Of a stretch of DNA of 64,000 nt, positions 8,638-17,332 are shown piece after piece (the stretch's first letter is position 1; each line of letters starts with the position of its first letter). The notes under the pieces are model-generated. The model searched no databases. It worked only from the letters and a program-made list of their open reading frames with translations, and was not told where the DNA came from. Location of the stretch: NCBI GenBank assembly GCA_014208095.1, contig JACHMT010000004.1:124001-188000 (forward strand). The letters run 5' to 3'. Source of the DNA: Actinospineispora eucalypti (lineage in GTDB: Bacteria > Actinomycetota > Actinomycetes > Mycobacteriales > Pseudonocardiaceae). The position numbers and the translations under genes were made by a program.

Positions 8638-11016
8638 TTAGATGTCGGCGGTCTCCAGATCCGGTCCCTGACCGCGGATGGGCAGGGTCTGGAAGATCGC
8701 CGGCGGCTCGCGCCACAGGTCGGCCTGGCCGTTGCCGGGCGCCTGGATCGCCCGCCAGACCCGCTCCGGGGTGCACGGCATGTCCACGTGCCGCACGCCG
8801 AGGTGGGCCAGCGCGTCCACCACCGCGTTCTGCACCGCCGGGGTGGCCCCGATGGTGGCCGCCTCGCCGATGCCCTTGGCGCCGAGCGCGTTGTACGGCG
8901 TCGGGGTCTCGGTGCTGGCGACCTGGTACGGCGGCAGATCGGCGGCGGTGGGAATCGTGTAGTCGGCCAGGGTCGCGGTGGTCGGGTTGCCGTCGGCGTC
9001 GAAGCGGTAGTGCTCCCACAGCGCTTGCGCGATGCCCTGGGCGATCCCGCCGTGCTGCTGCCCGCGCACGATCAGCGGGTTCAGCACCCGGCCGCAGTCG
9101 TCCACCGCGAAGTGCCGCAGCGGGGTGACGAACCCGGTGTCGGTGTCCACCTCGACCACGGCCACGTGCGCGCCGAACGGGAAGGTGGCCTTTCCCTGGT
9201 CGAAGTCCCACTCGGCGGCCAGCGGCTCGCCGCGCTCCTGGGCATGGGTGGCCAGTTGCGCCCAGCTCAGCTCCCGGTCCGGCACGCCCTTGACGCCCAG
9301 TCCGCCGTCGTCGGTGACCTGGATGTCGTCCGGCGAGGCCTCCAGCAGCTCGGCGGCCAGCTCGCGCGCCTTGTCCAGCACGATGCCGGCCGCGCCGTAG
9401 ATGGCACTCCCACCGAGCTGCAGCGAACGGGAACCGCCGGTGCCGCCGCCGCGCGGCACCACGGCGGTGTCCGACTGGACGTAGCGGATCTTCTCCATGG
9501 GGATGCCCAGCCGGTCGTTGACCAGCATGGCGAACGAGGTCGGGTGGCCCTGGCCGTGCCCGGAGGTGCCGGCGGCGGCGGTGGCCGTGCCGTCCTCGTG
9601 CACGGTCACCGAACCCCACTCCTGCGCCCCGCCGCCGGCGGTGATCTCCACGTAGCTGCTGATCCCGATGCCCAGCTGGCGGCGTTCCTTGGCGTCGCGT
9701 CGGCGCCGCTGCTCCTCGCGGAGCTTCTGGTACTCCGAGATGCGCAGCGCCTCGTCCAGCGCGCGCTCGTACTCGCCGCTGTCGTAGGCGGTGCCGACCA
9801 CGGTGGTCAGCGGGAACTCGTCGGCGGGCAGGAAGTTCCTCCGGCGCAGCTCGGCCGGGTCCAGGTCCAGCTCGACGGCGGCCAGGTCCATCACCCGCTC
9901 CAGCAGCGCGGCCGCCTCCGGCCGCCCGGCCCCTCGGAACGCGCCGACCGGGGTGGTGTTGGTGACCGCCACCGCCACGTCGTAGCCGATCTTCGGGATC
10001 CGGTAGACCCCCGGCGCCATGGCGTAGGCCGGCCCCACCGCCAGCGCCCCGCCGAACCCGGCGTACGCGCCCGCGTCCCCGATCACCCGGATGCGCAGCC
10101 CGGTGATCGTGCCGTCCCGCTTGAGGCCCAGCTCGGCGTACTGCACCATCGCCCGGCCGTGCGGCATGGCGACCATGTTCTCCGAGCGGGTCTCCGCCCA
10201 CTTCACCGGCTTCTTGAGGGCGCGCGCGGCCGCCACCGCCACGGTGTGCTCCGCCATCACCCCGGCCTTGCCGCCGAACCCGCCGCCGACGTGCGGCGCG
10301 ATCACCCGGACCTTCTCCTTGGGAATGCCGAACAGCCCGGCGGCCATGCCCTGCCAGGCGTGCGGCATCTGGGTGGAGATGTACACGGTCAGCTCGTGCT
10401 CGTCGGTGTCCTCGCCGGGGACCGCGATGATCGCGTTGCCCTCCATGGGCACCACCGCGAGCCGCTGGTTCTCCAGCCGAGCCCGGACGACCACCTCGGC
10501 GCCTTCCAGCGGGTCCTCGGCCGGGTCGGAGCGCATCCCGGCGGCCAGGTTGGAACCCAGCTCCTCGAACTGCGGCGTCGCGCCCTCGGCCAGCGCGAGC
10601 TCCGGGTCGGTAGCGCTGGGCAGCGGGTCGTAGTCCACCTCGACCAGCTCGACCGCGTCCATCGCGTTCGCCTTGGTCTCGGCGATCACGGCGGCCACGA
10701 TGTCGCCGACGAACCGGACCTTGCCGGTGGCCAGCGGCGGCCGCCGGCAAACGTCGTTCACCGGCACGAACGCGTGGTGCGCCGGGAGGTTCAGGTCTTC
10801 GGCGGTGTAGACGGCCACCACGCCGGGTTGTTTGCTCGCTTCGGAGGTGTCGATGCCGGTGATCCGGGCGTGGGGCAGCGGGGAGCGCACGAACGCCAGG
10901 TGCAGCACGGGAGTTGCCAGGTCGAGTTTGAGATTGTCCACGTAGGTGCCCTCGCCGCGCATCAGCTCCGGATCTTCGACGCGGCGCACCTCGGTACCCA
11001 ACAGAGAGCCAGCCAT
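8638..11016 (-). CDS. Xanthine dehydrogenase/CO dehydrogenase family, molybdopterin-binding large subunit
   Basis: This 792-aa protein is the Mo-cofactor (MCD) subunit of a molybdenum hydroxylase. It begins with the family opening GTEVRRVEDPELMRGEGTYVDN, has VGGGFGGKAG near residue 245, AFRGAGRPE near 365, and the C-terminal GAKGIGEAATIGATPAVQNAV containing the catalytic Glu. The RGAGR form is the CoxL-like 'form II' type rather than the AYxCSFR loop of true aerobic CO dehydrogenases, so CO oxidation is not predicted. No FAD subunit (CoxM), 2Fe-2S subunit (CoxS) or maturation gene is adjacent, so it must pair with subunits encoded elsewhere. The substrate is unknown. Confidence 0.9.
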   Translation of the reverse strand: MAGSLLGTEVRRVEDPELMRGEGTYVDNLKLDLATPVLHLAFVRSPLPHARITGIDTSEASKQPGVVAVYTAEDLNLPAHHAFVPVNDVCRRPPLATGKVRFVGDIVAAVIAETKANAMDAVELVEVDYDPLPSATDPELALAEGATPQFEELGSNLAAGMRSDPAEDPLEGAEVVVRARLENQRLAVVPMEGNAIIAVPGEDTDEHELTVYISTQMPHAWQGMAAGLFGIPKEKVRVIAPHVGGGFGGKAGVMAEHTVAVAAARALKKPVKWAETRSENMVAMPHGRAMVQYAELGLKRDGTITGLRIRVIGDAGAYAGFGGALAVGPAYAMAPGVYRIPKIGYDVAVAVTNTTPVGAFRGAGRPEAAALLERVMDLAAVELDLDPAELRRRNFLPADEFPLTTVVGTAYDSGEYERALDEALRISEYQKLREEQRRRRDAKERRQLGIGISSYVEITAGGGAQEWGSVTVHEDGTATAAAGTSGHGQGHPTSFAMLVNDRLGIPMEKIRYVQSDTAVVPRGGGTGGSRSLQLGGSAIYGAAGIVLDKARELAAELLEASPDDIQVTDDGGLGVKGVPDRELSWAQLATHAQERGEPLAAEWDFDQGKATFPFGAHVAVVEVDTDTGFVTPLRHFAVDDCGRVLNPLIVRGQQHGGIAQGIAQALWEHYRFDADGNPTTATLADYTIPTAADLPPYQVASTETPTPYNALGAKGIGEAATIGATPAVQNAVVDALAHLGVRHVDMPCTPERVWRAIQAPGNGQADLWREPPAIFQTLPIRGQGPDLETADI

Positions 11017-11184
11017 AAAACGGAGCCTACTCCGGTTCTGCTGGGTCGGGGGAGGGCTTGGCCTTGGTTGACTCCGGTCGGGCGGACTTGCTCCGTTGCC
11101 CGAGCAATCGGTTTCCCCGAGGGGTAAAATGCGGGCGGCGGGATTTCCTCAAACCGCCCACGTACGCCGTCGGCGGGCGCTACC

Positions 11185-11580
11185 GTGATCTCCATGCAAC
11201 TCGTCGGGGACGGCGCCAGCCCGGACCGCATGCAAGCGGCGCTCAACCACGTCCGCATGCAAGTAACCCCCGAAAACATCCTCAAGGTCCGCGCCATCTT
11301 CCTTCAGGAATCGGAACGTGTACTACGGATACTTGAAGGATTGCGTCGAGTGGGAGTTGTCGGCGGCGGAGTCGGCCTGTGCGGAGATGATCCGCTCTCG
11401 CCGCAAGCTGCGGAGGCGTTCAATCGGCGCATTGGCCATGAGCTGGATCAAGCTGGCCTCTATGGAAAGCGGCTGCGCGAGGTCGGCGAGGAGCTAGGTC
11501 GGATGGCTTCCTCCTATGGGTTTACCGAGGCAGATATCCGAGCGTCATTCAAGCCCCGTGATCAAGGAGTTCGTCCGTGA
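11185..11580 (+). CDS. Small helical protein of an ESX-type module
   Basis: This 131-aa, mainly helical protein has no signal peptide. It starts at GTG 11185 or ATG 11194 (MQLVGDGASPDRMQAALNHV). Length, helical pattern and position resemble the PE/WXG-type small proteins that precede PPE-like genes in Pseudonocardiaceae, but no WXG motif is visible, so this rests on context. Its stop overlaps the next start by 4 nt (GTGA). Codon use is clearly less GC-biased than in surrounding genes (GAATCGGAACGTGTACTAC, for example), which suggests more recent acquisition. Confidence 0.6.
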   Translation: MISMQLVGDGASPDRMQAALNHVRMQVTPENILKVRAIFLQESERVLRILEGLRRVGVVGGGVGLCGDDPLSPQAAEAFNRRIGHELDQAGLYGKRLREVGEELGRMASSYGFTEADIRASFKPRDQGVRP

Positions 11581-12164
11581 GGCCCCAGCGGGTTTCGCTT
11601 GTGGTTTTGGCTTTACTCGCGTTGGTAGTCGTTGGCTGCGGTTCGGTACCTTCGGCCAAACCTCACTCCGGTAGCGCCGGGGCGACACCAGTCCAAGCCT
11701 CGCGGCCACGAGAGGTTCGAGTTGATCAGCTCGATCCTTGCACCCTAGCTAATCGAGACGCGCTTGCGCAGCTAGGAGTCGGTGATCAGCAGCGACGGAT
11801 CGACGCGAATGCGGCCAACCCGGGTCAAGTGGCATGCGCCTGGTCCAACCCGTTGGGTGACCCGCAAACCATCGCCCTGACGATCGCCACTGTGTCGAAC
11901 AGGCCTATTAGTTACTACTTGCGGAGCGTCGGGGCGCGGCCAACCCGTATCGCCGGATTCGCTGCCGCAGACACCGTTGGAACATTCAACGATCCGGAGC
12001 ACGAATGCATCGTGGCGATTGATGTGGCTGAGGGGCAGAGCTTGCTGGTGATGGTGAGCAATGACCTGGGGGACCTGCCGGGGGTTAGTCATGCGATGTT
12101 GTGTGAGAAGGCGCATGTGGCGGCGGAGGACGTGATGCGGCGGTTGTTGGCCAGAACGGGCTGA
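11577..12164 (+). CDS. DUF3558-type lipoprotein
   Basis: This 195-aa lipoprotein has a short N-terminal signal (RVSLVVLALLALVVVGCGS) with a lipobox ending at Cys22, followed by a flexible Ser/Gly/Pro linker. The folded domain starts VDQLDPCTLANRDALAQLGV and contains the conserved CAW of DUF3558 proteins and a second Cys in DPEHECIVAI. Family members are abundant in Pseudonocardiaceae and often lie in ESX-associated clusters; their biochemical role is unknown. The GTG start overlaps the upstream stop, and the PPE-like gene follows 12 bp downstream, so the module looks like one operon. GC content is lower than in later genes of the module. Confidence 0.8.
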   Translation: MRPQRVSLVVLALLALVVVGCGSVPSAKPHSGSAGATPVQASRPREVRVDQLDPCTLANRDALAQLGVGDQQRRIDANAANPGQVACAWSNPLGDPQTIALTIATVSNRPISYYLRSVGARPTRIAGFAAADTVGTFNDPEHECIVAIDVAEGQSLLVMVSNDLGDLPGVSHAMLCEKAHVAAEDVMRRLLARTG

Positions 12165-12176
12165 GCGGGGGGAGCT

Positions 12177-13460
12177 ATGCCGGGCGAGTTCACGGACTAC
12201 CGCTGGGAGGGCTTCCAACTGGCGGAGAAGTACCGCTGGGTGCACCAGCAACCCGGGGCGGGCGCGGTGCGGGTCGGCACGCAGATCCTGGAGCGGTTGG
12301 CCGGCATGTACGGCGAGTCCGAGACGACGCTCGGCAAGGGGCTGGGGCAGCTCAGGGTGGACTGGCTGGGCGGGGCGGCCGACTCGGCTTCCGGGGCATT
12401 GACCAACCTCGCCTCCTGGACCAAGCACGGGCAGCTCAGCGGCCAGACCGGCGGCGGCCGGGTGGACCGCTACGGCCGTTCGTTCGACCAGATGGCGCCG
12501 AAGATCCCGCCGCCGGTGGACGTCGGGGAGAACTCGTTCTGGGGCAGCACCCTGGACGGAGCGGTCGACGCGATCAACTGGGGGGCCAGCGACGCGGCGA
12601 AGGCGGCGTCGCCGCAGTCGGACTATCGCAAGCGGCTGCTCGAAGAGGCCCGCCGGGACAAGATCGCCAACGACGCCCTCTACGCGCACCAGGCGAGCAC
12701 GGTCGCCGAGGTGGCGGGGTTTCCGCGGACCGCGCCGCCGCCCACCGTGCTCGCGTCCGTGGGCGAGCGCGGGCCGGAGCCGGGTCCAACTCCCGGCAGC
12801 CCGGGTACGCAGTCCGCGCAGAATTCGCCCGGAAGCCCTACCGGCGGCGGGCCCGCCAGCCCGGGCGGACCGCCGGCTAGCTCGGGCAGCCCGCCCAGTG
12901 GCGTGCCCACCGTGCCGCCGGCGGGGCCACCCCCACGCCAGAGCGGCCCTAGGACGAACGGCACCGGGACGAACAACCCCCGGCCGAACGGATCGGGACG
13001 GCCGAACGGACCGGGAGGGCCGAACGTGCCGGGGCGACCGAGCCCGCCCGGCGGCCCGTCGATCCCGCCCGTGCCGGGCACCGGTCCGCACCGGTCCACC
13101 GCTCCGAGCGGTCCCAAGAACCCGTTCAAGCCGGGCGACCTCGGGGTGCCCGGCCGGCCGCCTGGAGGACCAGGAGCGTTCGATGATCCGCAGCTTCCCC
13201 GGGGGCGAGGGGTCGCCGAGCCGACGCCGGCCGGAGGCGCGGGGACGCCGCCGGGCACCGGGCCGGGGCGAGGTGGACCGCCGGTCGGAGCGGGCGGAAT
13301 GCCGATGGCCGGGATGTCCGGCGGCGGCGGGAAGCCCGAGGAGCGCGAGCACCGCAACAACGTGTTCCTGCCCAGTGACGAGCCGTTCCTGGTGGAGTTC
13401 GAGGACGAGGTGCCGCCGGTGATCGGCGTGCGGGACGGTGAGCCGTGGGGTGGCCGGTGA
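12177..13460 (+). CDS. PPE/WXG-like ESX substrate with long Pro/Gly tail
   Basis: This 427-aa protein has two parts. Residues 1 to about 185 are helical with a WXG-like turn (VDWLGGAADSASGALTNLASW near 60-80). From about 190 to 395 there is a low-complexity Pro/Gly/Ser/Asn tail (GPGGPNVPGRPSPPGGPS and similar), ending in an acidic segment FLVEFEDEVPPVIGVRDGEPW. Such proteins are putative type VII secretion substrates. The following gene encodes an EspG-like chaperone, the usual partner of PPE-type proteins. No ESX core genes (EccB/C/D/E, MycP) are in the window. The assignment rests on domain appearance and neighbours. Confidence 0.7.
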   Translation: MPGEFTDYRWEGFQLAEKYRWVHQQPGAGAVRVGTQILERLAGMYGESETTLGKGLGQLRVDWLGGAADSASGALTNLASWTKHGQLSGQTGGGRVDRYGRSFDQMAPKIPPPVDVGENSFWGSTLDGAVDAINWGASDAAKAASPQSDYRKRLLEEARRDKIANDALYAHQASTVAEVAGFPRTAPPPTVLASVGERGPEPGPTPGSPGTQSAQNSPGSPTGGGPASPGGPPASSGSPPSGVPTVPPAGPPPRQSGPRTNGTGTNNPRPNGSGRPNGPGGPNVPGRPSPPGGPSIPPVPGTGPHRSTAPSGPKNPFKPGDLGVPGRPPGGPGAFDDPQLPRGRGVAEPTPAGGAGTPPGTGPGRGGPPVGAGGMPMAGMSGGGGKPEEREHRNNVFLPSDEPFLVEFEDEVPPVIGVRDGEPWGGR

Positions 13461-14260
13461 GCGCGCCGGCCCATCCGCCGGCCCATCCGCCGGACTCGGT
13501 GCCGCTGGCCCCCGTCGAGCTGGACGCCTGCTGGGAGCTGCTGGGCCTGGGTGACCCGTTGCCCGTGCTGCGCCTGCCCAGCCCGGGCCGCACCTGGACG
13601 GAGCGGCGGGAGATCCTGACCACGGTGCTGGCCACGCTCCGCCGCCGGGGACTGGCCTCCCCGGACGGCCAGGTGCACGAGCTGGTGGCCCGTCCACTGC
13701 GCATCCTGGCCGACCCGGATCTCCGGCTGGACCTGCACGTCGAGGGCGACCGGCACGGCGCGCAGGTCGCCGTGGGCGCGGCGCGTGACGGGCACGGCGC
13801 ACTGGTGACCCGTCGGGCCGAGGGTGCCCGGGTGCGGGAGATCCGCCCGGCCCGGCTGGTGCCCGAGGTGGTCGGGCTGCTCGGCGGCACCAGCGCGCGA
13901 CCCGGACCCGGCCGGCCGGTCAACCTGCCGGTGGAGGCGTTCGACCAGGCCTGCGCGGCGGCCGAGGACGGCTCGCTGTGGACCGTGGTGGACGGCCTGG
14001 TGGCGCGCGGCGTGACCAAGCTGGACGCCACCGGGTGGGCGCGCATGTGCGCCGACATCCAGGTGGTCGGCCAGCTGGGCGGCGCGGTGCGCACGGAGTC
14101 CGGGCTGAGGCTGTCCCCGTGGGTGATCGGCTTCCACGGCACTCCGGCCGGCTACTACCTCCAGCTGCGGAGGCCGGACGCGTTCGGGGGGACGCTCACG
14201 GTGTGCCCGCTGGACCACCAGCGGCTGCCCCGCCTCGCCGAGGACCTCCTCACCCCGTAG
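13457..14260 (+). CDS. EspG-family ESX secretion-associated chaperone
   Basis: This protein has 267 residues from the GTG at 13457, whose GTGA overlaps the upstream stop; an in-frame GTG at 13445 is less likely. After a short Pro/His-rich N-terminus, LAPVELDACWELLGLGDPLPVLRLPSPG matches the typical opening of EspG proteins, followed by the alternating beta/alpha pattern of this fold and a C-terminal GYYLQLRRPDAFGG..LTVCPLDHQRL. EspG proteins bind PE-PPE heterodimers in the cytosol and deliver them to their cognate ESX system. Its client is probably the product of the preceding gene. Confidence 0.8.
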   Translation: MSAPAHPPAHPPDSVPLAPVELDACWELLGLGDPLPVLRLPSPGRTWTERREILTTVLATLRRRGLASPDGQVHELVARPLRILADPDLRLDLHVEGDRHGAQVAVGAARDGHGALVTRRAEGARVREIRPARLVPEVVGLLGGTSARPGPGRPVNLPVEAFDQACAAAEDGSLWTVVDGLVARGVTKLDATGWARMCADIQVVGQLGGAVRTESGLRLSPWVIGFHGTPAGYYLQLRRPDAFGGTLTVCPLDHQRLPRLAEDLLTP

Positions 14261-14320
14261 ATCTGCGCTCGGTCGCGTCCCGTGGTTGGGTGAAACCCGG
14301 ACGGACACGAGGAGGAAGGC

Positions 14321-14776
14321 ATGCGGGTCTTCAACGGCGTCGACGAGCTGAAGGCGGCCATCGGTGACGAGCTGGGCGTCAGCGAATGGCTGACCATCGA
14401 CCAGGAGCGGATCAACCGGTTCGCCGATGCCACCGGCGACCACCAGTGGATCCACGTTGACGCCGAGCGCGCGGCGAGAGGACCGTTCGGCAAAACCATC
14501 GCGCACGGCTTCCTCACGGTCTCTCTGATCCCGCTGTTCAACCAGCAGGTGTTCAAGGTGGAGAACATCAAGATGGGCATCAACTACGGGCTGAACAAGG
14601 TCCGGTTCACCTCGCCGGTGCCGGTGGGCAGCCGGTTGCGCGCCCGCTACGAGGTGCTGTCCGTGGAGGACGTGGGCGGCGGCGGGGTGCAGGTGGCGAA
14701 CAAGGTGACCATCGAGCTGGAGGGCTCCGAGCGTCCCGCCTGCGTGGCCGAGACCCTGTCGAGGTACTACCTGTGA
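14321..14776 (+). CDS. MaoC-family (R)-specific enoyl-CoA hydratase
   Basis: This 151-aa single hot-dog-fold protein hydrates trans-2-enoyl-CoA to (R)-3-hydroxyacyl-CoA or performs the reverse reaction. The catalytic signature is FADATGDHQWIHVDAERA (Asp38 and His43) followed by GKTIAHGFLTVSLIP. There is a good ribosome-binding site (GGAGGAAGG) before the ATG. The last 4 nt overlap the thiolase start, so these two genes form a small lipid-oxidation operon. The chain length of the substrate is not visible. Confidence 0.93.
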   Translation: MRVFNGVDELKAAIGDELGVSEWLTIDQERINRFADATGDHQWIHVDAERAARGPFGKTIAHGFLTVSLIPLFNQQVFKVENIKMGINYGLNKVRFTSPVPVGSRLRARYEVLSVEDVGGGGVQVANKVTIELEGSERPACVAETLSRYYL

Positions 14777-15990
14777 ACGAGGCGGTGATCTGCGAGCCGC
14801 TGCGCACCCCGGTCGGGGGTTTCGGCGGTGCGCTGCGCGACGTGCCGGCGCACCGGCTGGCCGTGACGGTGGCCCGGGAGCTGCTGAACCGCACCGGGCT
14901 GCCCGGCGACGCCGTGGACGACGTGATCATGGGCAACTGCTACCCGACGATGGACGCGCCGGCCTTCGGCCGGGTCGTCGCGCTGGACGCCGGGTTGCCC
15001 ATCACCGCGACCGGGTTCCAGCTGGACCGCCGGTGCGGTTCCGGGCTGCAGTCGGTGCTGCTGGCCGCGATGCAGGTGCAGACCGGGGTGTCCGAGCTGG
15101 TGCTGGCCGGTGGCGCCGAGTCGATGTCGTCCGCGCCGTTCTACTCCACCGCGATGCGCTGGGGCGTGAAGGGTGTGCCGTCGGTGGAGCTGCACGACGC
15201 GCTCTCCCGGGGCCGGGTGACCGCCGGCGGGGTGAACCACCCGGTCCCCGGCGGCATGCTGGAGACGGCGGAGAACCTGCGCCGCGAGTACGCCATCCCG
15301 CGCGAGGAGCAGGACGAACTCGCGGTCAGCTCGCACCGCAAGGCGGCCGCCGCGCAAAAAGGGATCTTCGCCGAGGAGATCGTGCCGGTGGTGCTGCCCG
15401 GCCGCCGGGGAAAGCCGGACACGGTCGTGGACGCCGACGAGCACATCCGCCCGGACTCCTCCGTCGAGACGTTGGCCAAGCTGCGCCCGGTGCTCGGGAA
15501 GGCCGACCCGGAGGCCACGGTGACCGCCGGCAACGCCTCGGGGCAGAACGACGGCGCTGCGATGTGCGTGGTGACATCGCCGGAGCGGGCCGCCGCGCTG
15601 GGCCTGCGCCCGCTGGTACGGCTGATGTCCTGGGCGGTGGCCGGGGTGCCACCGGCGACCATGGGCATCGGCCCGGTGCCCTCGGTGGCCAAGGCGCTGG
15701 ATCGGGCCGGGCTGGGCCTGGCCGACATCGACCTGATCGAGCTGAACGAGGCGTTCGCCGCGCAGGTGCTGGCCTGCACCCGGGAGTGGAAGATCGACCC
15801 GCTCACCGACGAGCGGTTCAACGTGCACGGCTCCGGCATTTCGCTGGGGCACCCGGTGGGCGCCACGGGTTGCCGGATCCTCACCACGCTGGCCCGGGAG
15901 ATGCATCGGCGGGAGGTCCGGTACGGGCTGGAGACCATGTGCATCGGCGGTGGTCAGGGACTCGCCGCGGTGTTCGAAAGGGTGAGCTGA
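14773..15990 (+). CDS. Acetyl-CoA C-acetyltransferase (thiolase)
   Basis: This 405-aa thiolase cleaves or condenses 3-ketoacyl-CoA with CoA or acetyl-CoA. The nucleophilic Cys is in DRRCGSGLQ near residue 88. The NEAFAAQVL box, the His of GHPVGATGCR and the second catalytic Cys in CIGGGQG near the C-terminus are all present, so the enzyme should be active. It starts with GTG overlapping the MaoC stop (GTGA). With MaoC upstream and crotonases downstream it fits fatty-acid or branched-acid degradation, but the specific pathway is not indicated. A strong hairpin follows 3 bp after the stop. Confidence 0.95.
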   Translation: MNEAVICEPLRTPVGGFGGALRDVPAHRLAVTVARELLNRTGLPGDAVDDVIMGNCYPTMDAPAFGRVVALDAGLPITATGFQLDRRCGSGLQSVLLAAMQVQTGVSELVLAGGAESMSSAPFYSTAMRWGVKGVPSVELHDALSRGRVTAGGVNHPVPGGMLETAENLRREYAIPREEQDELAVSSHRKAAAAQKGIFAEEIVPVVLPGRRGKPDTVVDADEHIRPDSSVETLAKLRPVLGKADPEATVTAGNASGQNDGAAMCVVTSPERAAALGLRPLVRLMSWAVAGVPPATMGIGPVPSVAKALDRAGLGLADIDLIELNEAFAAQVLACTREWKIDPLTDERFNVHGSGISLGHPVGATGCRILTTLAREMHRREVRYGLETMCIGGGQGLAAVFERVS

Positions 15991-15992
15991 AC

Positions 15993-16031
15993 GCACCGGC
16001 CGGCCCACCCCTCCGGGCCGGTCCCCGGTGC
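15993..16031 (+). terminator. Hairpin terminator after thiolase
   Basis: GCACCGGCCGGCCC and GGGCCGGTCCCCGGTGC form a GC-rich stem (outer GCACCGG/CCGGTGC and inner CCGGCCC/GGGCCGG with a small bulge) around the loop ACCCCTCC. There is no T-run behind it, as is common in high-GC actinobacteria. Confidence 0.6.
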
Positions 16032-16197
16032 GCCGAACGGCCACGCTAAACGGATTCCCGACGCCCGGTCGACAAGTGGTCGATTTTTCACGGTGAGCGG
16101 TCGAAAACCGGCGGTTAATGGCAAGGTGATCTGAAACACTTGATGCGGGTGGGACGACATCTCTAATGGCAAGTGTCGTTCGGGGAGGGGACGAAGG

Positions 16198-16470
16198 ATG
16201 ACCGTGTCAGGGAGTGAAACGTTGAATCGCCGGGATCTGGCCCTGCTCACCGCCGTGGCGAACGAGCGCTGCGAGATCGTGCCGGGCTCGCAGCCGGTGA
16301 TGTTCGTGGACGGCCGCAGGTTCTGCGACGCCGACGCCGCGCGCCGGCTGGTGCGTGCCGGCCTGGTCGCCCAGCCGGGTCTCGGCTCGGGCCGCTGGCC
16401 GGCCCGGCTGACCGACGCGGGCGCGGCCGAGCTGGCCCGCGCCCGGCATCCAACGGCCCGCGCCAGCTAG
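16198..16470 (+). CDS. Small hypothetical protein
   Basis: This 90-aa protein is preceded by a strong GGGGAGGGG/GAAGG purine stretch. It has a helical N-terminus (NRRDLALLTAVANERCEIV), a short beta segment (VMFVDGRRFC), and a helix followed by LVAQPGLGSGRWPARLTDAGAAEL. That layout resembles a compact winged-helix or dimerisation unit, but no family is recognised. It ends 3 bp from the convergent crotonase gene. A direct repeat TAATGGCAAG occurs twice upstream (near 16115 and 16164). Confidence 0.6.
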   Translation: MTVSGSETLNRRDLALLTAVANERCEIVPGSQPVMFVDGRRFCDADAARRLVRAGLVAQPGLGSGRWPARLTDAGAAELARARHPTARAS

Positions 16471-16473
16471 ACA

Positions 16474-17262
16474 CTAGAACCGGGGGGCGCGCTTCTCCAG
16501 GTGAGCGGCGACCCCCTCGCGGACGTCGGGCAGGCCGAAGCCGTAGAACTCCATCGCCAGCGAGGCGTCGAAGGTGGGACCGGCCTGCCGGTACCAGTTG
16601 TTCAGCGCGTTCTTGGTGAACCGCGTGGCGGTCACCGAACCGGCGGCCAGCCGCTGGGCCACCTCGAGCGCGCGGTCCGCGAGCGCGTCGTCGTCCACGC
16701 ACAGCGAGACCAGGCCGATCCGCTCGGCCTCCTCGCCGGACAGCGCCTCGCAGGTGAGCAGGTAGTACTTGGCCTTGGCCATGCCGCACAGCAGCGGCCA
16801 GCAGATCGCCGCGTGGTCGCCGGCAGCCACGCCCAGCCGGGTGTGCCCGTCGACGATCTTGGCGCGGCGGCCGGCGATGGAGACGTCGGCGAGCAGAGCG
16901 ACCACCAGGCCGGCGCCGACCGCCGGGCCGTTGATCGCCGACACGATCGGCGTGTCGCAGTTGATCAGGTTGTAGACCAGGTCCCGGGCCTCGTGGAACA
17001 CCCGGGTGCGGACGGCCGGATCGGCGGTCATCTCGTTGATCATGTCGAACGAGCCGCCGGCCGAGAACGCCTTGCCCGCGCCGCGTACCAGCACCGCCCG
17101 CACGCTGGCGTCCTTGTGGATCACCGGCCAGATCTCGGCCAGCTCGGCGTGCATGGGTGCGCTGACCGCGTTCAGGTTCGGCCCGTCCAGCAGGATCTCC
17201 AGGATTCCGTCCGCCGGGCGGGAGAACTTGAGCGTGGAAAACGCGGCGTACCGGTCGGTCAT
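16474..17262 (-). CDS. Enoyl-CoA hydratase/isomerase family (crotonase)
   Basis: This 262-aa crotonase-fold protein has the oxyanion-hole segments GAGKAFSAGGSFD (near 61-73) and INGPAVGAGLVVALLADV (109-126). The two Glu residues used by classical enoyl-CoA hydratases are not at their usual positions: the second segment reads HTRLGVAAGDHAAICWP. It may therefore be an isomerase, hydrolase or other crotonase-fold enzyme rather than a hydratase. The C-terminal DVREGVAAHLEKRAPRF is the usual family end. It is divergent from the VOC-protein gene. Confidence 0.88.
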   Translation of the reverse strand: MTDRYAAFSTLKFSRPADGILEILLDGPNLNAVSAPMHAELAEIWPVIHKDASVRAVLVRGAGKAFSAGGSFDMINEMTADPAVRTRVFHEARDLVYNLINCDTPIVSAINGPAVGAGLVVALLADVSIAGRRAKIVDGHTRLGVAAGDHAAICWPLLCGMAKAKYYLLTCEALSGEEAERIGLVSLCVDDDALADRALEVAQRLAAGSVTATRFTKNALNNWYRQAGPTFDASLAMEFYGFGLPDVREGVAAHLEKRAPRF

Positions 17263-17332
17263 GGCGGTCCCTTCGGATGAACGCGCGGAAAAGGCTGGCC
17301 GTCAGCGTCGACGAGCGGCGTACGTTCGAGGT

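Noticed and set aside
8638..11016. Aerobic carbon monoxide dehydrogenase (CoxL form I)
   Set aside because: The AYxCSFR signature is absent; the loop reads FRGAGR, and CoxM/CoxS genes are missing.
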